Source: an uncultured Spartobacteria bacterium (GTDB taxonomy: Bacteria > Verrucomicrobiota > Verrucomicrobiia > Chthoniobacterales > Chthoniobacteraceae). From it: a DNA stretch of 64,000 nt. Position 1 is the stretch's first letter, and the number at the start of each line of letters is the position of its first letter. The translations under genes were made by a program, and so were the position numbers. Positions 61,781 through 64,000 of the stretch are shown here, piece by piece. The notes beneath the pieces are model-generated. The model was given only the letters and a program-made list of their open reading frames with translations, ran no database searches and had not been told where the DNA came from. The stretch is taken from NCBI GenBank assembly GCA_903882875.1, contig CAIRYQ010000042.1, positions 124,001 through 188,000 on the forward strand, written 5' to 3'.

Positions 61781-63229
61781 CTAGCCGAGGAGATCCGTGA
61801 CGACGCGCGCGCCCTGGCCGTCAGTCATCGTGGCGGCGACGCCGTTGCGTTTGTAGATCAGCTTCGTGTGATCGAAGCCGAAGCAGTGCAGCAGCGTGGC
61901 GTGCCAGTCGTAGTGGTTCACAATATCCTTCACGGCCTTGTGCCCCCACTCGTCGGTTTCGCCATGCACGTGGCCGCGTTTGAATCCTCCGCCGGCGACC
62001 CACTGGCTGAAGCCGTGCGTGTTGTGATCGCGCCCCCATTTTTCGCGGCTCACGTCATTCTGCATCACCGGCAGACGGCCCATCTCGCCGCCCCAATAGA
62101 CCACCGTGCTGTCGAGCAGTCCGCGCTGCTTCAGGTCCGTGACGAGCGCGGCGACGGGCTGATCCATCGCGATGCAATTGCTCGGCAGCGCCTTGATGAG
62201 CCCGTTGTGCTGATCCCAACTCTGGCTGGTGTTCAGCACCTGCACAAAACGGACGCCGCGCTCGACCAGCCGCCGCGCGATGATGCAGCGCGTGGCGTAA
62301 TCCTGCGTCTCGGGTTTATCCACGCCGTAGTGCCTCTTGACGTGCTCCGGCTCGTTGGAAATATCCAGCGCCTCCTTCGCCGCGGTCTGCATGTTCGCGG
62401 CGAGTTCGTAGCTGGCGATGCGCGCCTGGAGGTCGAGTTCGCCGGGATGCTCGGAAAGGTGCGTCTCATTCATTGAGCGGAGCAGATCGAGCTGCCGCCG
62501 CTGCGGTCCGCCTGCGAGTGCGGATGCCGGTTCGAGATTCAGGATGTGCGGCTCCGCTGGTCGGATGACCGTGCCCTGATAGAGCGAAGGCAGCCAGCCG
62601 TTCGTGAAGTGCTGCTCGTGGAAAAACGGGAGGCCCTTCGGATGCGCGAGCACCATGTAGGCGGGCAGCTCCTGCGTCTCGCAGCCGAGACCGTATGTGA
62701 GCCATGCGCCGAGGGTCGGACGGCCGGCGAGCGGGCGGCCGTTGTTGATCGCGTAGAGTCCCTGCGCGTGGTTGTTCACGCCGGAGTGCATCGAGCGGAT
62801 GAGCGTGATGTCGTCCGCGATTTCCCCGAGGTGCGGCAGCAGTTCGCTCAGTTCCATGCCGCACTGGCCGTGTTGCGAAAACTGGAACGGCGAGCCGAAC
62901 ACCTTCTCCGAGGCCTCCGCGCGGTTGTCGTATTTGATCTCCCCCGGAAACCGCTGGCCGTGATATTTCGTGAGCATCGGCTTCGGATCAAAGAGGTCCA
63001 TGTGCGACGGGCCGCCCATCTGGAAAAGCGAGATCATCGCCTTGGCCTTCGGCTCAAAGTGCGGCGTCTTCGGCACGAGATCGTAGCGCGGCGGCTGATC
63101 CATCGCGTGCGGCTTCACCGGCGCGGCGAGCAGGCCATTGTCCTTCAGCAGACACGCGAGCGCGAGCGAACCGATGCCAAAGGCATTCGCGTGCAAAAAG
63201 TGGCGGCGGGAGCAGAGGTGCGGGTGCAT
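61781..63229 (-). CDS. DUF1501 protein, Tat-exported
   Basis: A 482-aa DUF1501 member, paralogous to the 20955-22415 gene. Its N-terminus MHPHLCSRRHFLHANAFGIG is a Tat signal. The family blocks are present: AMISLFQMGGPSHMDLFDPK, LLDSTVVYWGGEMGRLPV and GRDHNTHGFSQWVAGGGFKR. Unlike the other copy, it follows its usual partner, the DUF1553 gene, on the same strand with a 93-base gap that carries a hairpin repeat. The pair is typical of PVC bacteria, where it is proposed to act in periplasmic degradation of sulfated or phosphorylated polymers. Confidence 0.92.
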   Translation of the reverse strand: MHPHLCSRRHFLHANAFGIGSLALACLLKDNGLLAAPVKPHAMDQPPRYDLVPKTPHFEPKAKAMISLFQMGGPSHMDLFDPKPMLTKYHGQRFPGEIKYDNRAEASEKVFGSPFQFSQHGQCGMELSELLPHLGEIADDITLIRSMHSGVNNHAQGLYAINNGRPLAGRPTLGAWLTYGLGCETQELPAYMVLAHPKGLPFFHEQHFTNGWLPSLYQGTVIRPAEPHILNLEPASALAGGPQRRQLDLLRSMNETHLSEHPGELDLQARIASYELAANMQTAAKEALDISNEPEHVKRHYGVDKPETQDYATRCIIARRLVERGVRFVQVLNTSQSWDQHNGLIKALPSNCIAMDQPVAALVTDLKQRGLLDSTVVYWGGEMGRLPVMQNDVSREKWGRDHNTHGFSQWVAGGGFKRGHVHGETDEWGHKAVKDIVNHYDWHATLLHCFGFDHTKLIYKRNGVAATMTDGQGARVVTDLLG

Positions 63230-63244
63230 TGGGAAAAAGTGGGG

Positions 63245-63321
63245 AGTGCTCAGTTGTCAGTGCTCAGATTGGAGCGTGTGCGCAGCATCTTACTGAGCAC
63301 TGGGCACTGAGCACTGAGCAC
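63245..63321. repeat. Hairpin-forming direct/inverted repeat of gtgctcag
   Basis: Several copies of agtgctcag and its reverse complement ctgagcact form an imperfect 23-bp inverted repeat (63245-63267 and 63293-63315) across a 25-base loop, with a further half-unit to 63321. It fills most of the gap between DUF1553 and DUF1501 and could act as a terminator, attenuator or mRNA-stability element on the minus strand. Confidence 0.65.
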
Positions 63322-63322
63322 T

Positions 63323-64000
63323 TCATTCGACATACAAAAAGCGGTTCGACGCGAGCAGCACCTGGCAGAGACTCGCCAGCGCATCGAGTGACGGATCGCG
63401 CGGTGGCGCGTCCTTCGCGGCAGGGATTTTCGTCTGGCTCGCCCGGAAGGCTTCCGTCTGCTCCGCGACGTGCGCGAGATCACTTTGCAAATCCTTCTCC
63501 TTCGGCGCGGTACCGAAAAGGATGCGCCATGCCCGGACGATCTGGCCGCGTGTGTCGCCCGGCACTTCGGTGCGCAGCCGCGTGGCCAGCGTGCGTGCGG
63601 CTTCGTGGACGAATGTGTCGTTCAGCATCATCAGCGACTGCGGCGCGACGGTGGAGCAGTTCCGCACGTCGCAGTTGGGCGACATCACCGGTTCGTCGAA
63701 AGTATCGAGCACGGTGAGCGGCATGGAGCGGCGGGCCTGCACGTAGATCGAGCGGCGGAAATCGTCGTTGCCGAAGCTCTCCACCTTGACCACGTCGTAG
63801 ATCGCGACGGGCCGCTCCTTGCCCACGACGACACGGCCCGCGGGATCGCGCGTGATCCCGACAGGTGCTCCAAACGCCGTGCGGTTCAGCGTGCCGGCGG
63901 CGGCGAGCATCGAGTCGCGCAGCGCCTCGGCGTCGAGGCGCTGGAGCTTGAAGCGGCCATAGAATCTGCCGTCGGGATCGATCCGCAGCGCCGCGTCGTT
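63323..64000 (-). CDS. DUF1553 (PSD1-type cytochrome-partner) protein, 5' end outside window
   Basis: A partial gene: 226 codons are in the window and the frame is open to its right edge. The visible C-terminal part shows the DUF1553 pattern: RLDAEALRDSMLAAAGTLN, then RRSIYVQARRSMPLTVLDTF, DEPVMSPNCDVRNCSTVAPQ, and SLMMLNDTFVHEAARTLATR. These match the last third of DUF1549/DUF1553 proteins with an N-terminal cytochrome-c-like PSD1 domain, whose start lies outside. It is the expected partner of the DUF1501 gene that follows on the same strand. Confidence 0.88.
   Translation of the reverse strand, partial: NDAALRIDPDGRFYGRFKLQRLDAEALRDSMLAAAGTLNRTAFGAPVGITRDPAGRVVVGKERPVAIYDVVKVESFGNDDFRRSIYVQARRSMPLTVLDTFDEPVMSPNCDVRNCSTVAPQSLMMLNDTFVHEAARTLATRLRTEVPGDTRGQIVRAWRILFGTAPKEKDLQSDLAHVAEQTEAFRASQTKIPAAKDAPPRDPSLDALASLCQVLLASNRFLYVE

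Noticed and set aside
1-64000. tRNA, rRNA, CRISPR arrays, complete insertion sequences or prophage
   Set aside because: Reading both strands by eye showed none. A tRNAscan, Rfam or IS search could still find an element that I missed.

Overview
The window is a chromosomal segment of a GC-rich, Gram-negative bacterium. The gene set points to the PVC superphylum, most likely Verrucomicrobiota (a soil Spartobacteria/Chthoniobacterales-like lineage). The reasons are two DUF1501 proteins and a DUF1553 protein, several secreted PQQ-type beta-propellers and a propeller/cytochrome c fusion, Tat-exported Gfo/Idh/MocA and PHP-domain proteins, a stand-alone ovothiol-type methyltransferase, HpnJ, and an ARC/Mpa-type proteasomal ATPase. 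This is inference from gene content: no rRNA or tRNA was seen and nothing was searched.

Layout. 1-9.8 kb is accessory. It holds an AT-richer orphan gene, a secreted esterase, short intergenic repeats, an ArsR-like regulator, YhcH and DUF4256 proteins, a tannase/feruloyl esterase, a minus-strand cluster of small exported proteins of which two carry a Hint (intein/hedgehog-type) domain, a beta-barrel remnant, and an exported caspase-like protein. 9.8-12.7 kb is the pyrimidine operon pyrR-pyrB-pyrC, with a recognisable PyrR-binding RNA hairpin directly upstream of the pyrR ribosome binding site. 12.8-18.8 kb holds a propeller/cytochrome c fusion, a DUF3828-like protein, a LURP-one-like protein, a Gfo/Idh/MocA remnant and an alpha/beta hydrolase.

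19.1-31.2 kb is mostly housekeeping: the ARC ATPase, a DUF1501 protein, argS, a PTS EIIA protein, two methyltransferases, an M29-like aminopeptidase, then folP-cdaA-(56-codon membrane ORF)-glmM. The small ORF overlaps both neighbours and looks like a reduced CdaR/YbbR. 31-41 kb holds an Ig-like exported protein, an L,D-transpeptidase homologue whose catalytic Cys is Ser, an ArsR-methyltransferase fusion coupled to a propeller gene, HpnJ, a large lipoprotein, ybaB, DUF5069, and larB with a GNAT.

42-64 kb holds periplasmic and carbohydrate-related genes (Gfo/Idh/MocA, CehA-type PHP protein, trypsin-like protease, ABC-2 permease, propellers, TPR proteins, CstA, clan-A glycosidase, DUF1501/DUF1553), with def and a single-domain response regulator between them. 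Genes sit in short one- to four-gene units with frequent 1- or 4-base start/stop overlaps. No CRISPR array, complete insertion sequence or prophage was seen.
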